In this document: piece after piece, positions 14,226-25,622 of the stretch
How the letters are laid out: every line of letters begins with the position of its first letter
How positions within the stretch are numbered: the first letter of the stretch is position 1
Assembly: GCF_964204865.1 (NCBI RefSeq)
Contig: NC_135250.1
Coordinates: 10,292,001 to 10,356,000 of the forward strand
Direction of reading: 5' to 3'
DNA: 64,000 nt
From: Styela clava
Taxonomy: Eukaryota; Chordata; Ascidiacea; Stolidobranchia; Styelidae
The notes under the pieces: model-generated
What the model was told of the DNA's origin: nothing
Seen by the model: only the letters and a program-made list of their open reading frames with translations
Database searches by the model: none
Program-made: the position numbers and the translations under genes

Positions 14226-17200
14226 ATGAACGCACTATCGTTCACATACGTGCTACTGATCTCATGTTTTATCGTCGTTTGCAACGCAAGTGTGCTTTCG
14301 GTAAGTTCAAATCGAGATTTTTGAATTGTGATCAAAATAAAAAACTTTGTAAAATTGTGGCATCAACGTTTTTTTCTGATAATGTGTGAAAAAGGGTGAA
14401 AATTTGTACTAAGGCGGATCTCTGTTTATTTCAGTATGACGTCGTTGTATCCGAACTGTCTGATGATAAAGAAATTAATAAAGTTGAACAGGAAATTTAT
14501 ATTGATGAAGTTTATATGCTGACGACTACGCCTCCAGTAATCGAAATGGTGTACGAAGAAGATTTAGAAAAAGAGAATTCATTTAATGTAAGTATGCACG
14601 TGTGAGTGTAATACTCGGTCAAATCCTGTGAACAGTTTTAGCAAATTTTTTGAGTTTTCATCTTTTCCATCTATATAATTTCAAATAATTCCCAATTTCA
14701 GGAAACCGAATTCGTCGGGAGGTCAAACTATAATCTCACCGCAGAAGAATTTGAATTAGCTTTTGGAAAAGAAGGACATTTTCCAGAGGAACATATGAAT
14801 TTCGACTTAGGTTTCGGCGCTGGTCTCGTAAACTCCAAAGATTGGAGCAGTTGGACTTGTTGTCGTCCTGTCCTCAATATCCGATCACGTGAGCGAGTTC
14901 GACAAGTGCCAAGAATCGAAATGGAATACAAGAAATGTAGCGATGGTTACTGCAAACGTAAGCATAATATATCATTAATACTTATGAAAAACTGGTAATC
15001 TTTCGTGTATAATTTACGTGTCTTATTGATTAGCTCAGACGTCGGTGTGCCGGATTTAGACTAGCGTGAATATTAACTATTTTCGATACCGGTTTTGTTA
15101 ATGCACCGATTCTGATAAATTATAATTATAGTCGATCACTTTTGACACCAATTAAACAAAATTACAGCCATCGTTTCAAGTTTTCTTTTTTTAATTTTAA
15201 TACAGCGCACATGTGCAAGGATAATGTAAATGTTTGTGAAGCATTTATAAAATCTATGGGACAAGGATTGTGCGACAAAAATCATATGATGTCGACGTGA
15301 GTATTTTATTTCGCCGATTTCCAGTTTTTTAAATGTGAACCTTTGATGGTTTTTAACCCTTTTTTATTTCTAATTCTAGGTTTATGGGACATCATTGCCC
15401 TCTGACTTGTAACTTCTGCGGTGGAAGTGGTGAGAAGCCCACCGAGCCACCACGTCCAACTCTTCCACCTTGGATGCAAAATCCATGGAGACCGAGAACG
15501 ACAAAAGCAGAAAGACCAATTTTTACCACACCGAGACCGCGTATCACAACAACCAAGCGTCCATCTCGCCCGTGGTGGATGACCGAAAGACCAACTACAA
15601 CCAGACGTCCGTATTACACCACTAGACGCCCGAGAATCACACAAAAGCCATGGTGGGAAAGACAAACAACTACCACGACTCCTAAACCATTTGGTAAGTT
15701 GCATATCAATAGCTCAAATTAAGAACTGCCCTCTTTCATGTTTATAATATATTTCTGTTATTTAATTTTTCAGTTTCTGGATCTTCCGGTCTGGTAAAAG
15801 TTTCCATTTTCACCCACGACTTAAACGAGCCATATCCATCCTACATGTATTCGATTAGCTCAGGTGCTTATCCTTCAAGACCCTGGACAAATGTCATACA
15901 AGGAAATTCTGAGATATCACACTTTTACCTCTACAAAAAGTAATTATTTATTTTGATTAATTTAAAAATTTAACATGAAATTTGAAATATATATATTAAC
16001 AAGCTGATTCTGTTTTACAGACCCACTGATACATACAAGACGGCAGTCAAATTTTGCTCAAGCAAAGACTCGACTGGTAACAGAAAATGGGCTGTAACAA
16101 AAAGACGATGCTCTCGAGGTAAGGTTCAAATAATATTTTTTATCACAAAATATAAATCGTTAAAATGCTACTGTACTAAAGAATACTAAAAGTATTTAAT
16201 CAATAGTTTAATGAATTATGTAATAATTTTAGGTTGGAAGCAAGAATTTGTTTTATACGGTTCTCTTTTCCGATCATCTGAGTCTCAACTATACTACGTC
16301 GGAAACAGGGGAAGACCACATTGGACATCTCGCGTATCTAAGAAATTCCCCTCAAATGGTTATACGTCATCAGTCTTCTACTTCTATGGACCAAGTAAGA
16401 TCATAGTTTATTTACATAAAGTTTCGTAAAATAATTATAAAAAAGAATTTATTTGCTCAGTTGGTTAGCAAAAACTAAAATCAGTGTTGCTATGTTTTGC
16501 AGAAAGTACAGACAATGGACCAACTTTTCCATCAAGGCCTACACCAAGACCGTTCAGCACTCGTCGTCCTATCTATACTAGACCATATACCACTTCACGA
16601 AGACCAGTTTATACTCGTCCATATACCACTTCACGAAGACCGATTTATACTCGTCCATATACCACTACAACCAGAAGACCATACCGACCCCAACCCACTT
16701 TCCCATCTTTTACAACAACAAGACGAACCTCTCGACCAATTGGTGGTGGACCTCAGCCAACAGACGCATACAACAGAGAGTGCTTAGAAGCCCACAACTT
16801 TTTCCGAGCAGCACACAATGTACCTGCTCTTCAATGGTCCTCAGAACTTGCAAGGACTGCTCAAAGATGGGCAGATCAATTGAAGCAACGAGCACCAGAG
16901 CGACCAGACCAAGCCAGGATGGGTGATCGTACCCGCAACTGGCCCCACTCTGAGGTGAGAAAATTAGTTTTATGAGATCGTTCAATAACAACATATATAT
17001 AAATGATATAATATTGCATTGACTAGGATAATATTTTTATTTAACATTATTTTTGCATTTACAGTCCGACCAAAGGGGAACCTACAGAAAAGCAGGTGAT
17101 GGTGAAAATATCGCATGGGATCGTTCTGGAGATGGTAGCCCCGCCAAAGAATCTGTTCTTAGATGGTACAGTGAAATATTCTATTACAACCGAAACCATC

Positions 17201-17889
17201 CAACACACTCTCCAGCTCCAGACAAGCCAGTCGGTACGTCTCATTTCATTTTAACACTCAATTGTGCATACAACTGAGTAGTAAATTGTTTAATAATATA
17301 TACATGAAATAAGTAAATCAAATTAAAACTGGTCTTATTGTATTTCAGGACATTTGACACAGCTCTTGTGGAAAGACACAACGCATTTAGGATGTGCTAT
17401 GGCTACCACCAAAATTGGAAGATACAACCAACTATCAACATGGTCTGTTGCCCATTACAGAAAAGGTGGTAATATGCGATATTCAAACAGCATGTCAGCA
17501 ACATTGAGACTCTACAATGAACAAGTTCCCGATATGAGAGCAGGTTCATGCATGACGAGATCTGGAGCATGTAACAACGGAAATCAATGTATGGCTTTCG
17601 GACCGGCTCAAGGAAGCTGTGCTTGCACAAAGTAAATATCTCTTATTACTTTAACAAAAAATATAAAAACAAAGAAGACGTTTTTTTAGTATTAGAACTT
17701 TTACTAAAAAACTTAATGACGATAACTAACAATATTTTACTTCTTTACAGTCAACTAGCTTCGTGTCGCAGCAACAATGGTTGTATAGCTTGGTGCAAGA
17801 ACAGAGGTGGAAATTGGAATTGGTCTGAAGAATGCCGAGGCGCAAATAAATGCTCGTGTACGTCAGACAGAGGAGCAGTCTGTACTTGA
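14226..17889 (+). CDS. Secreted mosaic protein: ShKT domain, Thr/Pro-rich linkers, CAP (SCP/TAPS) domain
   Basis: Twelve exons: 14226-14300, 14435-14587, 14702-14957, 15206-15296, 15380-15693, 15774-15939, 16021-16118, 16233-16394, 16503-16954, 17065-17233, 17349-17631, 17751-17889. Joined, they encode 785 residues with all phases consistent. Residues 1-21 or so are a signal peptide. An acidic region follows, then a W-x-x-W-x-C-C segment near 134-139 recalling a TSP1 repeat. ShKT cysteines are C165, C172, C184, C198, C202 and C205. Linkers at about 207-295 and 445-520 are rich in Thr, Pro and Arg. The CAP domain spans about 528-700: GEN motif E603, E626, and H647 in GHLTQ are likely cavity residues. 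About 70 cysteine-rich residues end the protein. CAP proteins are secreted and often act in immunity or matrix; the exact role here is unknown. Residues 298-438 match no family I recognise. Start chosen for the signal peptide. Confidence 0.88.
16571..16681 (+). repeat. Three tandem 36-bp coding repeats
   Basis: Within exon 9 of the CAP gene a 12-residue unit (I/V-YTRPYTTSRRP) occurs three times in a row; the third copy has one extra threonine. The first two copies are nearly identical in DNA, which indicates recent expansion or homogenisation. The units carry many Thr next to Pro and are probably O-glycosylated and extended. Confidence 0.9.
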
Positions 17890-20800
17890 TTAAGAAACAA
17901 CCCACATAACGTCACTTCATAATTCTACTGTTGCCAGATTGAGTTAATTGAGCCCAGGTTCATTAGTAAAGGAATCTGTTTCGCTGTAACAAGATGTGGG
18001 CACTGTTGTGAGCGACGATAGAATTGCTGTTCTTGAAAATTTTTTTATAGTATTTATTTTTTGTAGTGCAATGTTATTTTGTGCCAGGAGCATTTCATCT
18101 TTTGATAAACATTCGAAGTAACAATATCATGTTCCCATAAAAATAAAAAGCTTCCGAGAAGCGTCATTTTGCTTGAACAGAATCATCAAAACCACACTTC
18201 ATCCAGCAGTAACTAAAATTTTAAATCGCCTATTCAACCTCTAGTATTTTCACTCGCCTCACTCTAAGTTTTTATTTGACTTCCTTTATTTATATTCTTC
18301 TATTTTATTAAATTGCATTTATTTCATAATACTTTACGTCTCATGCAAGTTCGCCCTTATTATACTTACATTATCAATTATATTCTTTTCGAAGATTTCT
18401 TAAATAATAAATTAAACAAAAACTCGTGCGATATATGTTACAAATTTTGCTATACCGTGTATAACGATGCTCAGCTCAGTTTTTTCGGCGAAGTATTATG
18501 ACGTCATACACAATTTTAAGAGAAGAAAGCGGGGTAGCATAATCATTTAATTAGAACGATAATAGCTTTAATAACAGGTTGTGAATTGGTAGCTAGAGTA
18601 ATTGGACAATCAATTTCGATTATTGACGTTCAGTACGTAGGATATGACACAAATTATTAGCAATTATTAAATATTGGGACAGATCATTAGCCTGCTTATC
18701 ACAGTTATAATTTCCCGGTTGTGTTTAAGAGGATTACGCAGTTAAAAAAAATCAGTTCTCGACTAACGTATCATCTGTTCTTTGACAATGTTAAGATATT
18801 ACATTGGTTGATAGTAAAATTCAAGTATATTTTATTGCGGTTCATTTCATATCTAGAAGATAATAATCCGGCATATACTCGGACTATATGAATATACTGA
18901 CTGGCTATAGATAAATTTGACTGTAGGGTTGACAAGTTCAATTTTATGAATGGCAATTAAGAGCAAAAAATCGGCACTTAATTAGCGGCACACGCAGACG
19001 CGGTTACGCTAGGTAAAACTTTTGAAGTCGCTATATATTAAATAAAAGACAGGACGAGACTAATTATCAGGATCACGAATATATTAACTTTTTAATAATT
19101 GGTATCAAATAACAGTAAATTATCAATTCGTTGAAATAAAGCCTGAATAGCAGGTTTTTTGAATCAAATTACAAAGCGACACAAACTCTTCATTTCACTA
19201 ACTTCATTTACGAAGAACAATAAATGATGGGCAATTAACTGACTCTTTTGATATTTTACAAAACTTTCCACCTTGAAACTGATACTGAAAACTATAACCT
19301 GGTGATGTAAACAGAATTAGTCACATTATGGCAGCACTGCCTTTCCAAGTTAGAATATCAACGTATTTATTGAATATATTGTTGAGGGTCAAAGTTTAAA
19401 TATTTATGCCGTTTTTCAACGTGAGTATACACAACACAATAAAACAAAAATTGGGAATAGATTATCAAGAACAACGATAAAACGTTATGCTTGGGCCCTT
19501 TCATCACTACAGGAGACAGTTTCAGTTTGTAGTTTGAAATTATAGAAGAGTTATTGTAAAAAATATATTGTCTCTTTAGCTGATAATGTAGCAATATTAC
19601 AAATGTTGTAGTGGCGTGAATTTGAGATTGAAAGCCTATTGTACAACTATATCTAACAGACAACTCAGAAAACAAATACGATCATCCAATTTGATATGCA
19701 ATTCAAAGCGGTTTATGAGCAATGCGGAAATCGTTTGATTAAAAATCAAAATACCTAATCCGAAATATATGGACACAAAAATCAAAGAACCAACCGCAAT
19801 ACATCAGTAACTAAGGAAGTTTCTGCAGCTTTGAAATTCACATTGATACCTGTAAGACCTCAGTTAGGAACCGTGCTGGTCGAACAGATAGCGGACTAGC
19901 CTGACGGAAGGCCACATGGTGGCGCAAAGTAGTAAGATTGGAAGGTTGGAATTGGAAATCATGAATTAGTTACGGAAAGAAGCAATTTTTCCACAACGAC
20001 AACCTCAAAAGGGATAACAGTACAGCAGAGCGTTGCATAGGCCAACTCTGCATCAGAAAATTTTCTCGCTTAGTCAGTTTTCCGGGATTGGTGGCAAACA
20101 CTAGCGCTCTTTCGTTATTTTGTCAGATATTTGTCAGTTTAAGTTGGAAAACCTTGACACAAATGAAATAACTTGGTATTAATGCTGATATTGTCTTTTA
20201 GAAAACTTTGATAATTAAAAATTGATCGACACTGATTGCGATAGACTAGGCGATAATTAAATATCAGAACTTTTATTTGTCAGTTGGTTGAATATTTCGA
20301 ATCAACATTTGAACCAGTTTGTAAGCACCAACTCGAGAAGACGTCCCCAAAATTAAGCACCATAAGTTGATGGGTTGACAAGTTGCAAAAAAAAAACCAG
20401 AAACCACAGCAATTCAGCACATCGATCCTTTTTATATGTTCCTTTATTATGAATAATAATACAAAATTTAATTGTACGTATGAGTTCATTAAACAGCTCA
20501 TCACTGTCACCTAACGGAAATCTTTATTTTCATCTGGTAACTAGTTCATTTCATTTTGCAGTATGGCTTCCGTAGTCTACATTTGACAAAAAACCGTAAA
20601 TTAGTAAATGATATTTGTCAATATTATTTTGTTTATTGCTGAACTCTCTTTCACTCAGCAAGTGACGCTCTTTAACCCCGGAAAGCTGGTTATGTTGATT
20701 CCTTGCCTTTGACCCAATACAAAATTACGCCGACAGGTTTTCGGTACTAGGTCATCAGCGGGATTTCGGCAGGGTTGAAAAAAAAACGAGTCTCGCAAAG

Positions 20801-20979
20801 GAAGTCCACTTTATGCAAGCGGAAAACGCGCCGAAAATCTTAAAAATTTCTTTCGAATCAAATTTGCCACAAAAATGTTTGCGTGATAACCCACCCTTAT
20901 AGCGTTCTATGTTCTTACCTTAAATCGTATGCTAGTTCTATTGGGCGGTGCATTTGGCGAACGCTACAGTGGTTTAAAT
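17890..20979. other. 3' UTR of the CAP gene, then intergenic
   Basis: The first 250 bases or so are probably 3' untranslated sequence of the CAP gene. After that I see no supported gene. Short open frames on both strands lack domains and splice context. Confidence 0.5.
18142..18147 (+). promoter_or_regulatory. Poly(A) signal of the CAP/ShKT gene
   Basis: AATAAA occurs about 250 bases after the stop codon at 17889, in an A-rich context. It is the first canonical signal I see downstream of that stop. Confidence 0.5.
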
Positions 20980-22720
20980 CAGGGCTCCGCAACTACGGCG
21001 AAGCCCTTCGCTCTGGGTCGCAAAACAATTTAAATTTGTCATAAATATGAGCATCGCGTCAGTGTAGCGTATTTATGTATAACAACTTTATAAATCTCTG
21101 ATTATAATTATGGATGTTTCCCCGAGTATACGCTTCCTCATTTACTGCCGTAACATTGGCCAATCAGCATAATTGCAAAATTTGACGTAACAATAAACGT
21201 TTCAGAAGCGCTCAGATACTTTTGCCATTCAGGCAGTCTTTCGTGGTTGTAAATATTACCTCGTTTTGGCGGTTTTCGCGGGCTATTTGTTAGTTTTTAG
21301 TGGTGATTTGGTAAATATAAGCCCCAATCAAATAACTCAATAATCGTTTTGCTTTGTCGGAGTTTTATTTTAAATAAAGCAATCAAAAATTAATCTAGAA
21401 ATAGCTGGGATAGACTAAGCCAAACTTCTCTACGACACATTCAAATGAAAGGTTGTTGAATGTATTGAATCAAAATGATAGTTTGAAATATATAAACCTT
21501 ATAAGACATGAACATATAAGATGATGAGATTCGTTCATTCCAAATTAATTAGTTAGGATGCTGTTACATTTGTTATTGTAAGGCATTCTTGATTAAATCC
21601 AAAAATTAAGCGGGGTTAAGAATTTTGAAGATAGTTTTAGTCACAAATAATGTTGACAAACTGATTACTGAAAATTAATTCAAAAAAGCCGCGAACGGAA
21701 GATACATAGGAGAAACAGAACATCGCATGCACTTTCAAACCATCTTTGCGTCAGTGGGGATCAACGCCCGACAAAAAACTCATCTCCTCACCCTCATCGG
21801 ATAGAAATACATCACTCAAACCATCCTTATGAGCGGAATTACACCGAAGAATTTATAAAGCTTGGTTTCACGTGTATTCTTAATATAAATGATGAGTAAC
21901 GTCCTCAATGTGTTGTTTGTTCCGATGTTTTTGCCAAAGAGAGCCTGAAAGCAGTGAAATTGAAACGCCATCTTACAGCAAAGCATCCAAAATTCATTGA
22001 CAAACCAATACATCTTTCCGCCGATTAGCAAAAGAATTATTACGCGAAAAGAATACCCTCAACACTGAACTGCCTGAGTCGAAAATAGAAGAATGGATAT
22101 GTTTTCTGAGTTGAACGATTTTCTCGAAAAAAAAACGAGTTCAAAAAAACACATTGTGAAACAGTCCATAACCAGTCATCTTCGTGATCTTTCGCAGTGG
22201 TTTAATAAATATTTTCCCGAAATCACAACACCACAGCAACACGTCTGATTATTATCACCTTTCACAGTATCAAACATACAACATCTATCATCAGACTTGA
22301 TTGAAACACTGGGTGACTTGTCAAGTGATCGACGGTTGAAGACCGCATTTGATGGCAAAAGAAGTTGGGCTGAATTTTAGTTTTAGTTGAAAAAGAATAT
22401 CCGGAGATATCAGCTGCTGCAATGAGTTTTCTGTAATCTGTTGTCATTCGGAACTACCTACTTATGTGGAAAGACCTTTTCTGCGTTTTCACACATAAAA
22501 AACAATACAGATCAAGGCTAAAAGTTGAAGAAGATCTTCGAGTTGCCGTCTCCCAAATTAACTCTCGAATTGACATGTTATGTTCAAAACACAAAACTAA
22601 TAATTCGCATTAGTTATAATAAACGCTATTATTCACGATTTTATGTGATGAGTTTCATATAATTTTGTACAAGAAAATTGCTAGTGTCAATAATAGTCTC
22701 AAAATCATTGCGGGCCCCTG
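20980..22720 (+). mobile_element. hAT DNA transposon, decayed, with 8-bp target duplication
   Basis: The left end begins CAGGGCTCCGCAA and the right end is the imperfect inverse (CAGGGGCCCGCAA on the other strand), the usual hAT terminal form. Perfect 8-bp duplications GTTTAAAT flank it at 20972-20979 and 22721-22728. The 1741-bp element holds broken transposase sequence on the plus strand. It is much shorter than an autonomous hAT, so it is internally deleted or eroded as well as interrupted by stops. Confidence 0.93.
21840..22615 (+). pseudogene. hAT transposase remnant (BED-finger type)
   Basis: About 21845-22010 reads as an N-terminal transposase segment with EEFIKLGFTCIL, a CVVC pair and an H-x4-H pair (RHLTAKH), that is a BED-like zinc finger, but an in-frame stop lies between. 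A middle fragment near 22155-22246 reads ITSHLRDLSQWFNKYFPEIT. The C-terminal dimerisation part is at 22440-22615 (FGTTYLC then, after a frameshift near 22500, LRVAVSQINSRIDMLCSK). The pattern matches ZBED5/SCAND3-like hAT transposases. It cannot make a functional enzyme. Confidence 0.88.
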
Positions 22721-23789
22721 GTTTAAATAGATACCAATATCTTCAATTAATATTGTTGAATTACTAGAAATTACTGTAAACTTCTCTTCAATACCCAAAC
22801 AATGTCCACTGAAATCCTCCCTTTTTGTATTTGGCCTCGACAACTTCAAACCCATATAAAGTTCTAAATTTTTATTCAATCATCATCACTAATAATTCAC
22901 TAGCAAGAAGAGCTAGAGCATTTAATATGTTGGAAAATTACGGACAGAATTCGAATATAACTATCAGTAGAGGTGCGCGATACTAACTTCCATTCCGTTC
23001 TCAATGCCTTTGCGCTAGTGTATCCGTATGCCTGTAATGCAAGAATGCTGTAGCAAGAATAAAAATACCATAATATGCAATTCAAGAATCCATCTGCACA
23101 CTAACACAAATATATTTCTGTAACGTTTCATCTGACCAAAATCAGACTTCCTCAAACAAGCAGTTTACAACCTAAAGGTTTTACGATTGCATGATGTAAT
23201 TGTTGTTTAAAATTCCAAATTTATAAAAAAAAAATTATTCGAAGGAAAAATGTAAATGTTTATCAAATTTTAGAATATCGAAAAATACATTTTTAAAAAG
23301 AGTATTACATTTCTTCATAGTCATATAGGTATAAATATTCAATTTACAAAACATTGTGTAGCTATGTTCGCTAAACGGGCCATAGTTTGACGTTTGGCCC
23401 TTTGAAATTTTCCCACAAATTTCAAGCACTTGTTTTCTAACTGTGTTTCAAAGTACTTTGCCGTTTACACCATCAATGCATGATTATTCATTCACTGTTA
23501 CACACCAGCCAAGGATAAATACAAGATAAATCACAAAAATCGACATATAAAATGAATATTTTAAAAATAAAGAATCCAATCTCCCAATTCTCCACCATCA
23601 CTCTTTTCTTTCAATAAAATATTTATTATTTGACGTCCGCGGACTTTCTTTACTGATAAAACCGCCTATGAGTCACTCAATACCAAAACCACCCTTCAAA
23701 ACATTTACTGTTCGAAAGCTACAAAAAAATAGCTCAATCAATCACCTCGTAAACAAAGAATACCCTACTTTTCCGTTGATGTCACTTAG

Positions 23790-24023
23790 TGGTGGAGCTC
23801 TCATTTTCTTATTTTGAGCGCTTTTGTAAAATAGAATTAAAGAGAAAGGCTTCACTAAGTATCTGATTTGCATAACTACACGTTTCATACGAGCAAACGC
23901 ATTCGAAATATACGGGGGTGGATGAAAAATTTTTGTACTTTTTTGTGCCAACTGATGGTGGTGCTCTCTTTTCTTATATTGAGCGTTCTTGTAAAAGAGA
24001 ATTGCAGAGAAGCACCTCACTAA
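23790..24023. repeat. Local duplication of a 69-bp segment
   Basis: The segment at 23790-23858 (TGGTGGAGCTCTCATTTTCT onward) recurs at 23956-24023 with about 80 percent identity by eye. The intervening 97 bases look unrelated. On the minus strand both copies read as open frame with a shared FSxILFYKxAQxKK pattern, but no gene structure surrounds them. Confidence 0.75.
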
Positions 24024-24199
24024 TAATTTGCGATATATGTTGGGATTCCACACAAAAATTTTAATTCCGGTCAAACTACTTGGGGCAGACGAGAGGAGAT
24101 TCGAACATTTTACTTTACACCAACGGCATATTACAGTCTATCACAATTGAACATTTTTGTACCAACGGCATTAAAAGCGTTTTAACGAATCGAGGTCAA

Positions 24200-24262
24200 G
24201 ATAATACTCGATCTTTGTGCCGTTTCCTCTCCCCTGGAATAAATATGTATATCCTATCCTAT
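24200..24262 (+). mobile_element. SINE 3' end fragment
   Basis: The string CCTGGAATAAATATGTATAT followed by CCTATCCTA resembles the tails of the fuller SINE copies at 48.3-48.6 kb and 63.3-63.5 kb (CCGGGATAAATAT then ATCCTATC). No tRNA-like head is recognisable upstream, so this is a truncated copy. Confidence 0.5.
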
Positions 24263-24423
24263 ATATATATTAAAACACAATAAATACATAATAATGCCTT
24301 ATGCGACGAATATGCCAAATTCTCTCAATAGCCTTATTAAAGATCAGAGGAGGGAAAGCCTCAAATATCACGTAGTATAATAACATTTGGTCATTGTAAT
24401 CATTGCTTTACAATTCCTCTCAG

Positions 24424-24575
24424 AAGAAGAATTTATATTATCTCGAATAAAAGATAAAGAGGCAGTGTCTACGGCTCTACGCGAACTCTTGCTTTTGACG
24501 CGGACGTCAGTCTTACTTGGAAAACCTGGATGTTCGCCAGAGAAACCCATATTCTCGACCAGCTCAGAAAAATAA
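24424..24575 (+). CDS. Candidate terminal exon of an unknown gene
   Basis: A strong acceptor (CAATTCCTCTCAG, ending at 24423) precedes an open frame of about 50 codons ending at TAA. The frame reads as balanced protein sequence, for example SRIKDKEAVSTALRELLLL, unlike the low-complexity frames nearby. I could not find matching upstream exons with compatible donors, and no family is recognised. It may be a chance frame. Confidence 0.22.
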
Positions 24576-25622
24576 TTGGCTCAATTTTTCATTTTCAGCA
24601 ACCCACTTCGAAACAAAAACACAGATCTTACTAAAAAAGTCAACGATTGAACAATTCCACCATCTGTTGAAGTATTATTATTGACTCCAAATTGATGTAA
24701 AAAATTAATATTATTTACAACTATCAGTGTATTGAAAAAAGTAAGATGCAACTTCAATGAGACAAAGTAATAAATTGAGTAGAACATAATAAATCTGACT
24801 GTAACTGTCTTTTTCAAGCTGCGTGATTCCTCGTCTGCGTAGAGTTTTGTTCTGTTGTTATTTTAAAGTTGCTCTTTTCTACTAATAGACAGATATTGCT
24901 AGGTATATGAATTATTTTACAGCAATGAACTTGATAAAATCACTGTTAATATATATACAAAGTCATTGAGTATTAATTCAGAGCGGTTCGATTGCGAGCG
25001 AGCGATTAATTCAGATGTTTGTTGGCCACTTCAGCCGCTCAAGTCGTAAGCTCGTTCAAAGCACATATTTCTGCAAGCCCAGCAGCGTTCCTCGAATCTT
25101 TTATCTGTAGGTAGCAAAAAAGGAAGTCAGGCAAAGAGGTAAGATACAGTAAAAATAAAGAATCGAATGAGGTATTCGTGATGTTTTGTTACAATAATGA
25201 AAAAAAATATAAATCTGTATTGTCAAAAAAGTCTCTACAATAATCATGGTGTATTTCTATGCCTATTTTGTCTTTTACTATTTCGTACAATCTAACAAAT
25301 GAAATATCAGAAGAGTATAAATATTCCAATATAAATGGTAATATATCAGTAAATTTTTGCTAAGCCAAAGTCTAACTTGTTAAAGATAAAATAGCAATAG
25401 CAATAATAATGCAAAATATGAATCTCCACATTATTAAACAAATTGACTTCATGTTCTAAATTATTCTTGTTATACCCATGCTGTACGTATGAGACATTGG
25501 ACTAGATCAGTATGGAAAGCCAGATTAAAAATATATTCTTAATAATGCACAGATTTATGAATTTGCGGTTTTAATCACCCTGGTAGCAAAACCTTATGAG
25601 CAGGGATGGCCATACCCATCGA

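Larger units (their letters stand above)
22729..25622. other. Intergenic, repeats and one candidate exon
   Basis: No complete gene seen. The stretch contains a local duplication near 23.8-24.0 kb, a SINE-like tail near 24.2 kb and one splice-bounded open frame near 24.4-24.6 kb, each listed separately. Confidence 0.5.

Noticed and set aside
15306-15704. 132-codon open frame on the minus strand
   Set aside because: It lies opposite the Thr/Pro/Arg-rich exon 5 of the CAP gene; the repetitive codons keep the other strand open. No start, splice or domain support.
16497-16994. Long alternative frames on both strands over exon 9 of the CAP gene
   Set aside because: They are shadows of the repeated YTRPYTT codons and do not continue through the spliced exons.
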